NCBI GenBank assembly: GCA_023392595.1
Contig: JAEVYU010000027.1
Coordinates: 1 to 8,177, forward strand
DNA length: 8,177 bases
Source: Bacillota bacterium
Lineage (GTDB): Bacteria; Bacillota; UBA4882; UBA8346
Direction of reading: 5' to 3'
Part shown: positions 1 to 6,714 of the stretch, one piece after another
Numbering within the stretch: position 1 is the stretch's first letter
Layout: the number at the start of each line of letters is the position of its first letter
The notes under the pieces: model-generated
Database searches by the model: none
What the model was told of the DNA's origin: nothing
What the model saw: the letters and a program-made list of their open reading frames with translations, nothing else
Made by a program: the position numbers and the translations under genes

Positions 1-63
1 CTTTCGTTCCGCTGCTATTTTTCGAAGCAGGGATTCGAGGGTTTCGGATTTTGATTTCATCAT
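1..63 (-). CDS. N-terminal fragment of an unidentified protein, cut by the left window edge
   Basis: On the minus strand two adjacent ATG codons (61-63 and 58-60) open a frame that reads through the left edge without a stop. The visible part is MMKSKSETLESLLRKIAAER and one more lysine: a charged, helix-forming start with no recognisable motif. A purine-rich AAAAGGAAG lies just upstream (67-75 on the plus strand). Its GGA core is 5 bases from the first ATG and 8 from the second, so the second ATG is the better-placed start. Only 21 residues are visible, so function cannot be assigned. It is divergent from the XRE regulator at 435, with about 370 bp of non-coding sequence between them. Confidence 0.5.
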   Translation of the reverse strand, partial: MMKSKSETLESLLRKIAAERK

Positions 64-434
64 GGGCTTCCTTTTTGAAAACGTTATGGATTCGGGGCTA
101 CAAACAGGTTGGACTCATGGAGTTTTAAGCTGAAAATTCGTGGAGTCAAACAGGGCGCTGAAAATTAAACTCTTTTGCCGGGGAATTCCTTTTTTATTTT
201 CTCTTGAGGTAAAACCGGAACTTTCGGGTTTTCGCTTTTGCTCTTTTAATGATATAATGGAAATAATTGAGATTTTAGGCAATACCAATCTAAGCACAAA
301 TCTGATCCGTACTTGGATATTTTTGTCGTTTAATTATTTAAGATTTTTATCTTGTATTTTTTTCATTTAGTCTTGCGATTTTAATTAAGTATATTATATC
401 AAAAATTAGAGAAAGATCAAGAGGAACTCTAAAA
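64..434. other. Non-coding leader between divergent genes, with short repeats and weak hairpins
   Basis: No convincing gene is seen in this 371-bp AT-rich spacer; the open frames in it have implausible composition and no ribosome binding site. It holds a degenerate two-copy direct repeat: CAAACAGG (101-108 and 147-154) is followed each time by GCTGAAAATT (129-138 and 157-166), with the interval shortened in the second copy. A hairpin AAAACC/GGTTTT lies around 211-232. A small AT-rich hairpin AAGAT/ATCTT (340-353) is followed by a T-run, a weak terminator-like structure. Promoters for both flanking genes must lie here. Confidence 0.5.
373..400 (+). promoter_or_regulatory. Candidate promoter for the XRE regulator
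   Basis: TTGCGA (373-378) and TATATC (395-400) are separated by 16 bases, in an AT-rich stretch about 35 bp before the TTG start at 435. This is a sigma-A-like match by eye only. Several overlapping TAT-rich hexamers in 391-399 could serve equally well as the -10. Confidence 0.3.
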
Positions 435-875
435 TTGGATAAAAAAACTTTGAAACAAGAAAAAGAAAAAATCGCCAAAGAGATAGGACAGCGATTAAGA
501 ATATTACGGATTACCAACAATTTAAATGCGGGGGAAATATATAAATTAACCGGCATTTCAACTGGCAACACTAGCTCGATGGAGACAGGCAAGACTTTTC
601 CTTCAGCATATGCTTTGATTAAATTATCCGAATTATATAATGTTTCAACAGATTGGATACTTAAAGGTAAAACGCCAGAGAGTAAAGAGGATAAAGATTT
701 GGTTACGGTGGGAGATATTTTGCAAAGTGATATTGACGAAGAATTAGCGGCTTATTTGCGATATATATTGAAGGTTTGGCATGAAGGGGAAAGAGACCGG
801 AACTGGGTAATGAAGCAGCTGGAGAGGGCGTTTGAGGATGTAGGAAAGAGGTTGGAGGAAGGAAAGAAGGAATAA
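435..875 (+). CDS. XRE/Cro-CI family helix-turn-helix transcriptional regulator
   Basis: A 146-residue DNA-binding protein. Residues about 17-75 form an HTH_3-type domain (IGQRLRILRITNNLNAGEIY, then a recognition-helix region around TGNTSSMETG and the closing LSELYNVSTDWIL), typical of SinR and phage-repressor-like regulators. The C-terminal 50 residues (from about DIDEELAAYL) are amphipathic and highly charged, the usual place for multimerisation or signal sensing. The start is TTG at 435, preceded by GAGGA at 421-425 with a 9-base gap; no in-frame ATG offers a better start. The gene is clearly AT-richer than the cas6 and YhcG genes downstream, which fits a mobile or prophage-derived regulator. 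It may repress its own promoter or the flanking genes; the target cannot be read from the sequence. Confidence 0.85.
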   Translation: MDKKTLKQEKEKIAKEIGQRLRILRITNNLNAGEIYKLTGISTGNTSSMETGKTFPSAYALIKLSELYNVSTDWILKGKTPESKEDKDLVTVGDILQSDIDEELAAYLRYILKVWHEGERDRNWVMKQLERAFEDVGKRLEEGKKE

Positions 876-926
876 TTGAAAAATTCTTGGATGAAGTTAA
901 AAGTTTGAAATGGGAAAGGCAATCGT

Positions 927-1635
927 ATGAATAAAGAGGTGGATATTTTGTCCATCAAGCGACATTTAAACCGTAATGCCATGATTCGGATTTTTACAAT
1001 TCATAACTTCATTGAAAACAGCCAATATCCGAATATTCAAAGTTTGGCTGAACATTTGGAGGTCAATGCCAGAACTGTTGAAAGAGATATCGAGCAGTTG
1101 CGCGATTTTTTCAATGCGCCGCTGGTTTATGATAGATTGCATAAGGGATATTATTATGAAGAGAAATTTGCGCTACCACCGTTTCAATTTACAGAGGGAG
1201 AAATGGTGGTTTTATTTTTGGGGCAAAAATTGCTGAACCAAGTTGAGGGGGGTATTTACAAAAAAGAAATCCGGTCATTATCGGAGAAATTACAGTGCTT
1301 ATTTAATTCAAAGCCCAACCCCGGCAATTTTTTGCTGGAGGATACGGTTTCTTTCAACATTAGAACGTATTGTTTCCCCGTATCATTTGCGTTATTACGA
1401 CGGGGCCTGGTATTTGATTGGCCATTGTTCCTTGCGGAATGCTCCCAGAATATTTGCGGTTGATAGGATTCAATCCTTGGAAGCGCTGAGCGAAAAATAT
1501 TGTTACCCGGATGATTTTCAGGTCATGGATTTTATTGGTTATTTGAAACTGGTAAAATGGGAGAAAGACAATGCCGGTGTGATCCAAAAAGTGATTGAGG
1601 ATAGTGAAAGGTTTTGGCTGGATGAAAGTAAATAG
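927..1635 (+). pseudogene. WYL-domain transcriptional regulator, frameshifted and internally deleted
   Basis: The 5' part (927 to about 1360) encodes an N-terminal winged HTH (residues about 15-75, core LAEHLEVNARTVERDIEQLR) and the linker found in DeoR/WYL regulators. The reading frame then changes. The second part (about 1358-1635) carries the WYL core ERIVSPYHLRYYDGAWYLIG, followed by APRIFAVDRIQSLE. Between the two parts the first strands of the WYL domain (normally 40-50 residues after the linker) are missing, so the lesion is a deletion that also shifts the frame. After DFIG the C-terminal WCX-like extension is shortened and does not follow the family. Family members are usually 300-330 residues; the two pieces total about 235. 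Start ATG 927 has GGGAAAGG upstream. WYL regulators often sit beside CRISPR-Cas genes and respond to nucleic-acid ligands; here the next gene is cas6, 15 bp downstream. Probably non-functional, although the DNA-binding half could still be made. Confidence 0.8.
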
Positions 1636-1650
1636 TGGAGGCATAGACGT

Positions 1651-2382
1651 ATGCGGTTAGTCATTGAACTACAGCCTGTAAATAATATCTCCCTCCGGTT
1701 GCCTTTGGAATACAATCATTTTGTGCAGTCAGCCATTTACCGGACATTAGATGCCGACTTGGCGACGTTTTTGCACGATACCGGATTTTATGGGAGCGGG
1801 CGGCAATTTAAGCTTTTTACCTTTTCGCGGCTGCTGGGACAGTTTCAAATCATCGATGGGCAAATCGTCTTTTTCCCGCCGGTCCGTCTGATCGTCTCAT
1901 CGCCGGTGGAGGCTTTTTGTCAGAGCTTGGTAAACGGTTTGCTTTCCCGTGACGGCATGCAACTGGGAAAAGAAGGATTAATGGTTGCGGCGGTCCGGGC
2001 GGAACAACCCAAAGTTGCTGCAGCGACGGTTAAATTGAAGCTATTGTCGCCGGTGGTGGCTTACAGTACGCTTTTTCGTCCGGACGGAAGCCGCTATACC
2101 TGTTATTATCAACCGGGTGACGGGGAATTTAGCCGAAACGCCGCCGAAAATATCCGCAAGAAATATTCGGCGTTATATAACACTCCTCCGCCCGATGGAG
2201 AATTGAAAATTCGTCCTTTGCATCAACCGAAGCTGCATGTGATGAAGTTCATGGGAACAGTGATTAAAGGATATTCCGGCCCGTTGCAACTGGAGGGGCC
2301 ACGGGAACTACTGCAGCTGGCGGTGGACGCAGGCCTGGGGGGCAAGAACAGCATGGGGTTTGGGTGTGGGGAAATGACCTGA
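1651..2382 (+). CDS. cas6: CRISPR-associated endoribonuclease Cas6
   Basis: A 243-residue protein of the Cas6 RAMP family, the metal-independent nuclease that cuts pre-crRNA within the repeat to release mature crRNAs. The diagnostic glycine-rich loop lies at the C-terminus (residues 228-240, GLGGKNSMGFGCG). In the N-terminal ferredoxin-like fold, Tyr30, His42 and Lys54 are spaced much like the catalytic triad known from Pyrococcus Cas6, so activity is plausible; assigning them is my inference. Length is normal and the frame is intact. ATG 1651 has GTGGAGG upstream. It follows a decayed WYL regulator by 15 bp. No CRISPR repeats and no effector or adaptation genes occur in the window, so it would have to serve an array elsewhere or be a relic. 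GC content is higher than in the XRE gene. Confidence 0.88.
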   Translation: MRLVIELQPVNNISLRLPLEYNHFVQSAIYRTLDADLATFLHDTGFYGSGRQFKLFTFSRLLGQFQIIDGQIVFFPPVRLIVSSPVEAFCQSLVNGLLSRDGMQLGKEGLMVAAVRAEQPKVAAATVKLKLLSPVVAYSTLFRPDGSRYTCYYQPGDGEFSRNAAENIRKKYSALYNTPPPDGELKIRPLHQPKLHVMKFMGTVIKGYSGPLQLEGPRELLQLAVDAGLGGKNSMGFGCGEMT

Positions 2383-2454
2383 GATGTGGCCTTATGTTCA
2401 CTATGAGACTGGAGATTTTGGGAGTGATGAAGAAGGTTTGGGGGAAAGAAAAAG

Positions 2455-3513
2455 ATGAAAGAATTGCCTCAAAGCGTTTATAAGGAGATCCGTGATATTC
2501 TGGAGGCCGCCCGGCGGAAGGCTTTTGCCGCCGTCAACCTTGCGATGGTCGAAGCGTATTGGCAAATCGGGAAGCGAATCGTAGAGGAGGAACAGCGTGG
2601 CGAAGAACGGGCCGAATATGGCGCTTATCTGCTCACCAGTCTTTCACGGCAATTAACATTAGAATTTGGCAAAGGTTTTACTGTAGCGAATTTGAAAAAT
2701 TTTCGCCAGTTTTATCTTACATTTAAGAAGAAAGAGATTGGCTACGCACTGCGTAGCGAATTGACCTGGACTCATTATCGGTTGATTATGCGGGTTGAGA
2801 ACCTTGCGGCGCGGGAGTATTACATGAATGAAGCGGCGGAGCAAAACTGGAGCACCCGGCAGTTGGAGCGCAATATCCATTCGCTCTATTACGAACGGCT
2901 GCTTTCGACACGAGATAAAGAACTGGCGCTGGCTCAAAGCGCAGCTGAAAGCGAAGCGTATCAACCGGCTGACTTTATTAAGGACCCTTATGTATTGGAG
3001 TTTCTGGGACTGCCGATACCGCCGGGATTCGCCGAGGCGGATTTTGAAGCGGCGATCATCGGGAATTTGCAGCAATTTCTACTGGAGTTAGGCAAGGGTT
3101 TTTCCTTTGTCGGCCGGCAATACCGGATTGCTACGGAAACTAAACATTTTTTCATCGATCTGGTCTTTTATAACTTCCTGCTTAAGTGTTTTGTGCTGAT
3201 TGACTTGAAAATCGGCGAGTTAACTCATCAGGATATCGGCCAGATGGACATGTATGTCCGGATTTTTGAGGATCGGGTAAAGGCGGCGGATGATAATCCG
3301 ACCATTGGTATTATTTTCTGCACTGAAAAAGATGAAACGATTGTCCGATATAGCGTGCTGGAGGAAAACCGTCAGCTTTTCGCCTCCAAGTACCGGGTGG
3401 TGCTACCATCGGAGGAGGAACTCCGGGCCGAGCTGGAGCGGGAGAAAATATGGATATCACGACAGATGAGTGGCCGGACGAATAGACAAGATGAGGTTCC
3501 TGAAAGCGATTAA
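2455..3513 (+). CDS. YhcG/DUF1016 family PD-(D/E)XK nuclease-domain protein
   Basis: A 352-residue protein of the YhcG family, close to full length. The N-terminal DUF1016_N region (about 5-140) is helical and carries the family pattern AFAAVNLAMVEAYWQIGKRI, later LTLEFGKGFTVANLKNFRQF and LTWTHYRLIMRV. The C-terminal domain (about 165-330) is a PD-(D/E)XK nuclease fold: Asp235 in FIDLVFY, then Asp250 and Lys252 in LIDLK, make a plausible catalytic set. Asp replaces the more usual Glu of the ELK motif, an allowed variant. The family is widely found near restriction-modification and other defence genes and on mobile elements; its physiological substrate is not settled. The start ATG 2455 follows a GGGGGAAAG site. 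It lies 72 bp after cas6 on the same strand and could be co-transcribed. Confidence 0.88.
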   Translation: MKELPQSVYKEIRDILEAARRKAFAAVNLAMVEAYWQIGKRIVEEEQRGEERAEYGAYLLTSLSRQLTLEFGKGFTVANLKNFRQFYLTFKKKEIGYALRSELTWTHYRLIMRVENLAAREYYMNEAAEQNWSTRQLERNIHSLYYERLLSTRDKELALAQSAAESEAYQPADFIKDPYVLEFLGLPIPPGFAEADFEAAIIGNLQQFLLELGKGFSFVGRQYRIATETKHFFIDLVFYNFLLKCFVLIDLKIGELTHQDIGQMDMYVRIFEDRVKAADDNPTIGIIFCTEKDETIVRYSVLEENRQLFASKYRVVLPSEEELRAELEREKIWISRQMSGRTNRQDEVPESD

Positions 3514-3709
3514 GGATAATGAAGGTTGATGTGCAATATTATGTTCAGCTACACGACTCTGTACAGCCGAAGTTACATATGATGGTTGTTGGGTAACATA
3601 CGAATCCTTATAGGTAGACTAGTCCAACATCATAAAAGGTTGGTGAAAGCGATGAGTATAAATCAGGTCATTTTTTCCAAACTCGGACATTTTTTGGCTG
3701 GACAATGGT
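3514..3709. other. Non-coding spacer with several dyad symmetries
   Basis: No supported gene. The spacer holds a perfect 8-bp palindrome CTGTACAG (3559-3566); a short inverted repeat GTTAC/GTAAC (3572-3576 and 3593-3597); and an imperfect longer dyad, TATGATGGTTGTTGG (3578-3592) against CCAACATCATA (3624-3634). These could be regulator sites or an RNA leader structure for the small ORF that follows. Nothing identifies the binding factor. Confidence 0.35.
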
Positions 3710-3934
3710 TTGGTGGGTTTAATAAAGATGTTGGAAGAGATATCTTTGGATGGGGTAGAAATATTTCACGATGATGAAAAATTAATTTTGACAGGGGAAA
3801 ATGACAATATCCAAAAATCTCTGCGGGAAGCCTATGAGCTTCTAGTGGAGAGGTTTTATAACGTATCCACTCGTAAGCATGGCGTTTTACCGGATGAATA
3901 TGTCTATTTGCAGGAGCGGCTGGATCGTTTTTGA
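3710..3934 (+). CDS. Small protein resembling the TubC N-terminal docking domain
   Basis: A 74-residue ORF. Residues 1-46 (from MVGLIKMLEEISLDGVEIFH to about LLVERF) follow the pattern of the TubC_N docking domain: a first helix, a glycine-turn into a short beta hairpin (GVEIFHDDEKLILTG), and a last helix of hydrophobic/charged repeats. This domain is known at the N-terminus of NRPS/PKS subunits, but free-standing short copies annotated as TubC-related are also found next to mobile or defence genes. The rest (NVSTRKHGVLPDEYVYLQER) is not recognised. The start is uncertain: TTG 3710, GTG 3713 and ATG 3728 are all possible, none with a strong ribosome site; the frame is closed upstream by a stop at 3659. 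No NRPS or PKS gene is nearby. The resemblance is by eye and weak. Confidence 0.5.
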   Translation: MVGLIKMLEEISLDGVEIFHDDEKLILTGENDNIQKSLREAYELLVERFYNVSTRKHGVLPDEYVYLQERLDRF

Positions 3935-3997
3935 AAATGGAAGAGTGCAATTGCCCACCCTAACCCTTTTTTTGGCTCCTTGATAGAAAACACTACC

Positions 3998-4051
3998 AAT
4001 CAAACCTATTGACTTGTTGATAGATCAACAACGTGAATGGGTTTGATTTTT
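3998..4051 (+). terminator. Long hairpin with T-tract between the small ORF and convergent arsR
   Basis: AATCAAACC (3998-4006) pairs with GGTTTGATT (4040-4048), and the inner TTTGTTGA-like arm TTGTTGA (4014-4020) pairs with TCAACAA (4025-4031) around a TAGA loop, with a short imperfect middle. A run of Ts (4046-4051) follows on the plus strand, as in an intrinsic terminator for 3710-3934. Read on the minus strand there is no good T-tract, so termination of arsR here would be weaker. Confidence 0.65.
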
Positions 4052-4084
4052 TCATAAAAAAGCGGGAATCGGAACTTGATATTT

Positions 4085-4420
4085 TTAACATAAAACTTTC
4101 TTATTATCAAGCCATTGATTAAGTTTTTCCAGGTCATTATTGAATTGGGGAAGACTCCTTAGATACTCTGTTACTAGAATTGAAATTAATTTTTCGTTTG
4201 ACTCTTTGATAAGAGAATAATAAACCCATTGGGCTTGCTTTCGGTCGCTAACTAAACCGGCATTCTTTAAATAAATGAGATGCCGGGATGCTTTGGTTTG
4301 GGTAATCTCTAAAACTTCCATGATATCACAAACACACAATTCTTTTTCAAACAATAAATTTACAATCCGCAGCCGTGTTTCATCCGATAAGGATTTCAGA
4401 ATATTGAGTATGTCTTTCAT
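4085..4420 (-). CDS. arsR: ArsR/SmtB family metalloregulator (arsenite-responsive repressor)
   Basis: A 111-residue winged-helix repressor. The N-terminus carries the ArsR pattern ILKSLSDETRLRIVNLL, followed by ELCVCDIMEVL: Cys29 and Cys31 form the CxC pair that binds As(III)/Sb(III) in classical ArsR proteins. The recognition helix is about residues 41-57 (TQTKASRHLIYLKNAGL). A cysteine is also the last residue (111). Start ATG at 4420-4418 has GGGGTC upstream on the minus strand. It is divergent from the metallophosphoesterase-acr3-hgcAB genes, with 117 bp between the starts containing an 18-bp palindrome. In the family, the repressor leaves DNA when As(III) binds; here it probably controls itself and the divergent operon. 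Direct Hg or Cd sensing cannot be excluded. Confidence 0.92.
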   Translation of the reverse strand: MKDILNILKSLSDETRLRIVNLLFEKELCVCDIMEVLEITQTKASRHLIYLKNAGLVSDRKQAQWVYYSLIKESNEKLISILVTEYLRSLPQFNNDLEKLNQWLDNKKVLC

Positions 4421-4460
4421 GATTGACCCCTTTAAAAAAGAATGGTATATTTGTGTAAAC

Positions 4461-4478
4461 GAATATACGATTATATTC
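4461..4478. promoter_or_regulatory. Palindromic operator over divergent -10 boxes (putative ArsR site)
   Basis: GAATATA-CGAT-TATATTC is a perfect 7-bp inverted repeat with a 4-bp spacer, placed between the divergent arsR and metallophosphoesterase starts. It contains TATAAT on the minus strand (plus 4470-4475) and TATATT on the plus strand (4472-4477), so both candidate -10 boxes sit inside the palindrome. The plus-strand -35 candidate is TTTGTG (4450-4455), spaced 16 bases; no good minus -35 is visible, but the minus -10 is preceded by GGAA. Size and place fit an ArsR operator that would shut both promoters when occupied. The assignment is inference. Confidence 0.6.
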
Positions 4479-4537
4479 CTGTTTGATTGTAATCCTTTTT
4501 TGAAAAGCCCGCAACTAATATTTAAAGGGGGAAGCTC

Positions 4538-5254
4538 ATGAGAATCGCTTTTTTTTCAGATGTCCACGGTAATTCCATAGCTTTAGTTGCAGTTTTAAAG
4601 GACATTCAAACGCGTAATGTTGATATGAAGTTCTGTCTCGGGGATCTGGTCGGCTACGGAGCTTTTCCCAATGAAGTCGTTGAACTGATTCGAAACAATC
4701 ATATTCCTACCATCATGGGGAATTACGATGATGGTGTAGCCTATAACCGTATTGAATGTGGCTGTGCATATAAAGATGAAAAATCCGCCGAATTGGGTCA
4801 TCGATCTTTAGCATGGATGAAAGCGCATCTAACTTCAGAGAATAAAGAGTTTTTGCGTGGCCTGTTTCACCGTCTGGAATTTCCTATTTTCAATAAAAAA
4901 GTGTTATTAGTTCATGGCAGCCCACGTAAAATCAATGAGTATTTGTTCGAAGGGCGACCGAAAAAATCAATTTTGCGGATGATGGATGAAGAAAAAACCG
5001 ACATTTTAATTTGTGGTCATACTCATTTACCGTACGCTAAAAATCTTGATGGGAAATTTTTACTCAACACCGGCAGTGTAGGGAAACCCAAAGACGGCGA
5101 TCCGAGAGCCGGATACATAATTGTAACGATGACGGAAAATTCCCTGGAAACTGAAATTGTAAGAGTGCCCTATGATGTGGAAGAAATGGCCAAGGCCATC
5201 GAGGCAACCGATTTGCCGCATGAATTTGCAGAAGCCTTAAGAACTGCAAGCTAA
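4538..5254 (+). CDS. Calcineurin-like metallophosphoesterase of the ars operon
   Basis: A 238-residue soluble phosphoesterase with the full set of metal-ligand motifs: Asp8 and His10 in SDVHGN, Asp36 in GDLVGYG, Asn62 in GNYDD, His126 in VHGSP, and His161/His163 in GHTH. It is of the YfcE/MJ0936-like class that hydrolyses phosphodiesters or phosphomonoesters with two bound metals. Members of this class recur in ars clusters beside arsR and acr3, but the substrate in that setting is not established to my knowledge. A GGGGGAAG ribosome site lies 5 bases before ATG 4538. It is the first gene of the plus-strand run and lies 31 bp before acr3. A role tied to arsenic (for example on arsenylated nucleotides or phosphate esters) is inference. 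Confidence 0.9.
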   Translation: MRIAFFSDVHGNSIALVAVLKDIQTRNVDMKFCLGDLVGYGAFPNEVVELIRNNHIPTIMGNYDDGVAYNRIECGCAYKDEKSAELGHRSLAWMKAHLTSENKEFLRGLFHRLEFPIFNKKVLLVHGSPRKINEYLFEGRPKKSILRMMDEEKTDILICGHTHLPYAKNLDGKFLLNTGSVGKPKDGDPRAGYIIVTMTENSLETEIVRVPYDVEEMAKAIEATDLPHEFAEALRTAS

Positions 5255-5285
5255 TCTAAAAACAATAAACAGGGTGTGAAATTGC

Positions 5286-6335
5286 ATGGCCGACAATGTA
5301 ACCAAAAAACTTTCTTTCCTTGATCGCTATTTAACGCTATGGATTTTTTCTGCAATGTTAGTGGGTATACTATTTGGCGTTACAGTTCCGGGAATCGAAA
5401 AATTTATGAATCAGTTCCAAGTTGGCACAACCAATATCCCAATTGCAATTGGGCTTATTTTGATGATGTATCCGCCGTTTGCCAAAGTTAAATACGAAGA
5501 ATTGGGGGACGTTTTTCGAAATTGGAAGGTCCTTGGTTTGTCTTTAGTGCAAAACTGGATTATTGGGCCTATCCTCATGTTTTTCCTGGCAATTATTTTT
5601 TTAGGCCATTACCCGCAATATATGGCCGGCTTGATTTTAGTGGGTTTAGCGCGTTGTATTGCTATGGTTATTGTCTGGAATGAACTGGCGAAGGGCGATA
5701 CCGAATATGCCGCCGGGTTGGTGGCATTTAACAGCATCTTTCAAGTATTGTTTTACAGCTTTTATGCTTGGATCTTTATTACGATTCTGCCCCCGTTTTT
5801 TGGTTTAAAAGGTAGTGAAGTGCACGTCAGTATTGCTTCCATAGCTGAAAGCGTTTTAATATATTTGGGTATCCCATTTCTTGCCGGAATGCTGACCCGG
5901 TATCTACTGATTCAAGCGAAGAATAAGGAATGGTATCATACGAAATTTGTCCCTAAAATCAGCCCAATTACGTTAATTGCTTTGTTGTTTACCATTGTTG
6001 TTATGTTCAGCTTGAAAGGCGACCTGATTATCCGCATTCCGTTTGATGTTTTACGGATTGCGGTCCCGTTGTTGATTTATTTTTTGGTAATGTTTTTAGT
6101 CAGCTTCTTTTTGAGCCGAAAAGTAGGAGCAAACTATCGACAAACCGCAACGCTTTCTTTTACAGCGGCCAGTAATAATTTCGAGTTAGCTATTGCTGTG
6201 GCTATCGCTGTTTTTGGACTTAATTCCGGAGCCGCTTTTGCAGCCGTTATCGGGCCACTGGTAGAAGTGCCGGTAATGATTGGGTTGGTGAATGTGGCCC
6301 TATATTTCCAGCAGCGCTATTTTAATTTCAGATGA
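5286..6335 (+). CDS. acr3: ACR3-family arsenite efflux permease
   Basis: A 349-residue integral membrane protein with about ten hydrophobic segments, normal for Acr3 of the BART superfamily. It exports arsenite using the proton motive force. Recognisable stretches are IGLILMMYPPFAKVKYEE, GLARCIAMVIVWNELAKGD with Cys124 in the fourth membrane segment, and FTAASNNFELAIAVAIAVFG with Glu300 in the ninth; the cysteine and glutamate correspond to the two residues known to be needed in characterised Acr3 proteins. The N-terminal charged segment MADNVTKKLSFLDRYLTLWI is typical. ATG 5286 is preceded by CAGGGTG. It lies 31 bp after the phosphoesterase and 24 bp before hgcA, consistent with a single transcript. 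The gene is intact, so arsenite resistance is probably functional. Confidence 0.95.
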   Translation: MADNVTKKLSFLDRYLTLWIFSAMLVGILFGVTVPGIEKFMNQFQVGTTNIPIAIGLILMMYPPFAKVKYEELGDVFRNWKVLGLSLVQNWIIGPILMFFLAIIFLGHYPQYMAGLILVGLARCIAMVIVWNELAKGDTEYAAGLVAFNSIFQVLFYSFYAWIFITILPPFFGLKGSEVHVSIASIAESVLIYLGIPFLAGMLTRYLLIQAKNKEWYHTKFVPKISPITLIALLFTIVVMFSLKGDLIIRIPFDVLRIAVPLLIYFLVMFLVSFFLSRKVGANYRQTATLSFTAASNNFELAIAVAIAVFGLNSGAAFAAVIGPLVEVPVMIGLVNVALYFQQRYFNFR

Positions 6336-6609
6336 TCCATAAAGGTGGGATAGAATTAAATGACAAACATTGAAAAAACCCCCGTTTCCAAGAAATGTTT
6401 CTCAGGGTTTATATAAAGTAGGCAATCCCGATCCCGAGTCCCCGGTGCTAGTCACGGCTAACTATAAAATGAGTTTTGATCGGCTCCGCTGTGAATTGAA
6501 GGTTTCAATCTTTGGATCATGGTGCTGGATACAAGGGGGATTAATATTTGGTGCGCGGCTGGCAAGGGCACATTTGGAACAACAGAGTTAGTGAATCGAA
6601 TTTTTAAAC

Positions 6610-6665
6610 TTGAATCCGGCAAGTAACTTCAAAAACTCAGTCACATTTAAACTTGCCGGATTCAA
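6610..6665. repeat. Perfect 15-bp inverted repeat, left stem-loop of the element
   Basis: TTGAATCCGGCAAGT (6610-6624) is the exact reverse complement of ACTTGCCGGATTCAA (6651-6665), with a 26-base loop. TTTAAACTTG also recurs in direct orientation at 6603-6612 and 6646-6655, so the left arm looks like a duplicated and inverted copy of the element end. Confidence 0.85.
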
Positions 6666-6684
6666 ACAATGAACCCGATCCGGC

Positions 6685-6714
6685 CAATTTTTCTGCGCCA
6701 TCGCAGAAAAATTG
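6685..6714. repeat. Perfect 13-bp stem with CCAT loop, right stem-loop of the element
   Basis: CAATTTTTCTGCG (6685-6697) pairs exactly with CGCAGAAAAATTG (6702-6714) around a 4-base loop. In RNA this would be a very stable hairpin in the middle of the hgcA message. It could act as a partial transcription barrier or RNA-processing site between acr3 and hgcB. Confidence 0.85.

Noticed and set aside
140..370. Plus-strand open frame in the leftmost spacer
   Set aside because: No ribosome site, and a residue mix very rich in F, I and S, as expected from AT-rich non-coding DNA; it contains hairpins and repeats instead.
2383..2454. Tiny ORF between cas6 and the YhcG-type gene
   Set aside because: Only 24-29 codons in either frame, with no family match. 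The purine-rich part is the ribosome site of the next gene.
1651..3513. CRISPR array near cas6
   Set aside because: No repeated 25-40 bp units with regular spacing are visible on either side of cas6 or anywhere in the window.
3586..3774. Open frame overlapping the TubC-like ORF
   Set aside because: It overlaps the better-supported frame, no family is recognisable, and it spans the dyad-rich spacer. An in-frame ATG at 3652 has a fair ribosome site, so it is not fully excluded.
4275..4541. Plus-strand open frame opposite arsR
   Set aside because: It is a shadow of arsR and of the divergent promoter region, with no recognisable protein.
6370..6591. Independent 73-residue small protein after acr3
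   Set aside because: Its first 40-odd residues are the HgcA corrinoid-domain start, and the rest is out-of-frame reading after a missing G at about 6501.
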